The position numbers and the translations under genes are program-made. From the NCBI RefSeq assembly GCF_020740795.1, contig NC_067296.1, positions 3,201,001 through 3,265,000 on the forward strand: a stretch of DNA of 64,000 nt, written 5' to 3'. Under the pieces are notes generated by a model. That model saw only the letters and a program-made list of their open reading frames with translations. It did not search any database and had not been told where the DNA came from. Numbering within the stretch: the first letter of the stretch is position 1; every line of letters starts with the position of its first letter. Below, piece after piece: positions 63,701 to 64,000 of the stretch. Source of the DNA: Apus apus. Taxonomy: Eukaryota; Chordata; Aves; Apodiformes; Apodidae.

Positions 63701-64000
63701 TGAGAAACTGCTGCTCTTGAGGGTTTATTTCTCCAGAATAGAGATTTTTTTTCTGTCAATGTGCACCCATTCATGTGCTGGTAGCTCAAATGTTATTCTA
63801 CATTTCTAGGTGTGAATTCAGTGTTCTAATAGCAACAGTTGTTGGTGAAACTGTAAAGTGCAGTGTATTTCCACCACAGTCAGGTGTTTCTCAGGGAGAT
63901 ATTTCACATTTTGCTGTTTGTTCAGAGGTGTGTGGCAAGACTGAACTAAGAGGCTGTGTGTATTTAACTCCACACTTGACTGTATTGGGTTGGTGTCAAG

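Larger units (their letters stand above)
57154..64000 (+). other. First intron of the signal-peptide gene, 5' part
   Basis: Starts at the GTGAGT donor and contains no acceptor-exon-donor unit that I can support, so the intron continues past the window. GC-rich until about 57,480, then AT-rich. It holds two RFX-type X-boxes (58468 and 60715), a CTCF-like motif (59152), a (TC)n microsatellite (58579) and C-rich and poly-T runs. The stretch about 60,230-60,500 is AT-rich and unique with SOX-like AACAATG and AGGTCA words, compatible with an intronic enhancer. No CR1 copy lies in it. Large first introns are usual for big receptor genes. Confidence 0.55.

Overview
The window looks like a stretch of bird nuclear DNA that is mostly intergenic. 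It carries CR1-type LINE fragments, including the characteristic octamer tail ATTCTATG/ATTCTGTG and a recognisable CR1 endonuclease and ORF2 C-terminal relic. CpG is depleted over most of its length, interspersed repeats are sparse, and there is one sharply bounded CpG island. Bird is well supported; the species is not. No prokaryotic features, CRISPR array, operon or intact mobile element were seen.

Layout: positions 1 to about 55,880 are gene-poor. They hold four CR1 remnants (about 225-606, 1314-1780, 11035-11296, 34317-34860) and a scatter of much older, eroded retroposon fossils. Three of these have tRNA-like pol III promoter boxes (about 3685-3760, 36606-36672 on the minus strand, 42575-42712 on the minus strand). 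One is MIR-like (about 46165-46345). Two resemble old repeats common in reptile genomes (about 10100-10200 and 49365-49422). No complete protein-coding gene was recognised here, and nearly all open frames look like chance.

From about 55,880 the sequence changes. A 21-bp G-rich minisatellite (55881-56033) precedes a CpG island (about 56,500-57,480). In the island an ATG at 57084 opens a 70-nt coding segment that ends at a consensus splice donor (CAG|GTGAGT, exon end 57153, phase 1). It encodes a signal peptide, so this is read as the first coding exon of a secreted or type I membrane protein transcribed on the plus strand. The remainder of the window (57154-64000) is its first intron, which continues beyond the window. 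The peptide's length, its ending G-Q-V-F-A-G and the splice phase resemble exon 1 of the type IIB receptor tyrosine phosphatases (PTPRM/PTPRK/PTPRT/PTPRU), with PTPRM the nearest by eye. This identity is an inference from about 24 residues and needs the next exon (a MAM domain would be expected).

The promoter area carries a short upstream ORF just ahead of the start codon. The first 3.6 kb of the intron hold two strong RFX X-box matches, one abutting a forkhead motif. I found no convincing unknown biological system. The most useful leads are the identity and regulation of the signal-peptide gene and the old SINE fossils that may have been kept as regulatory DNA.
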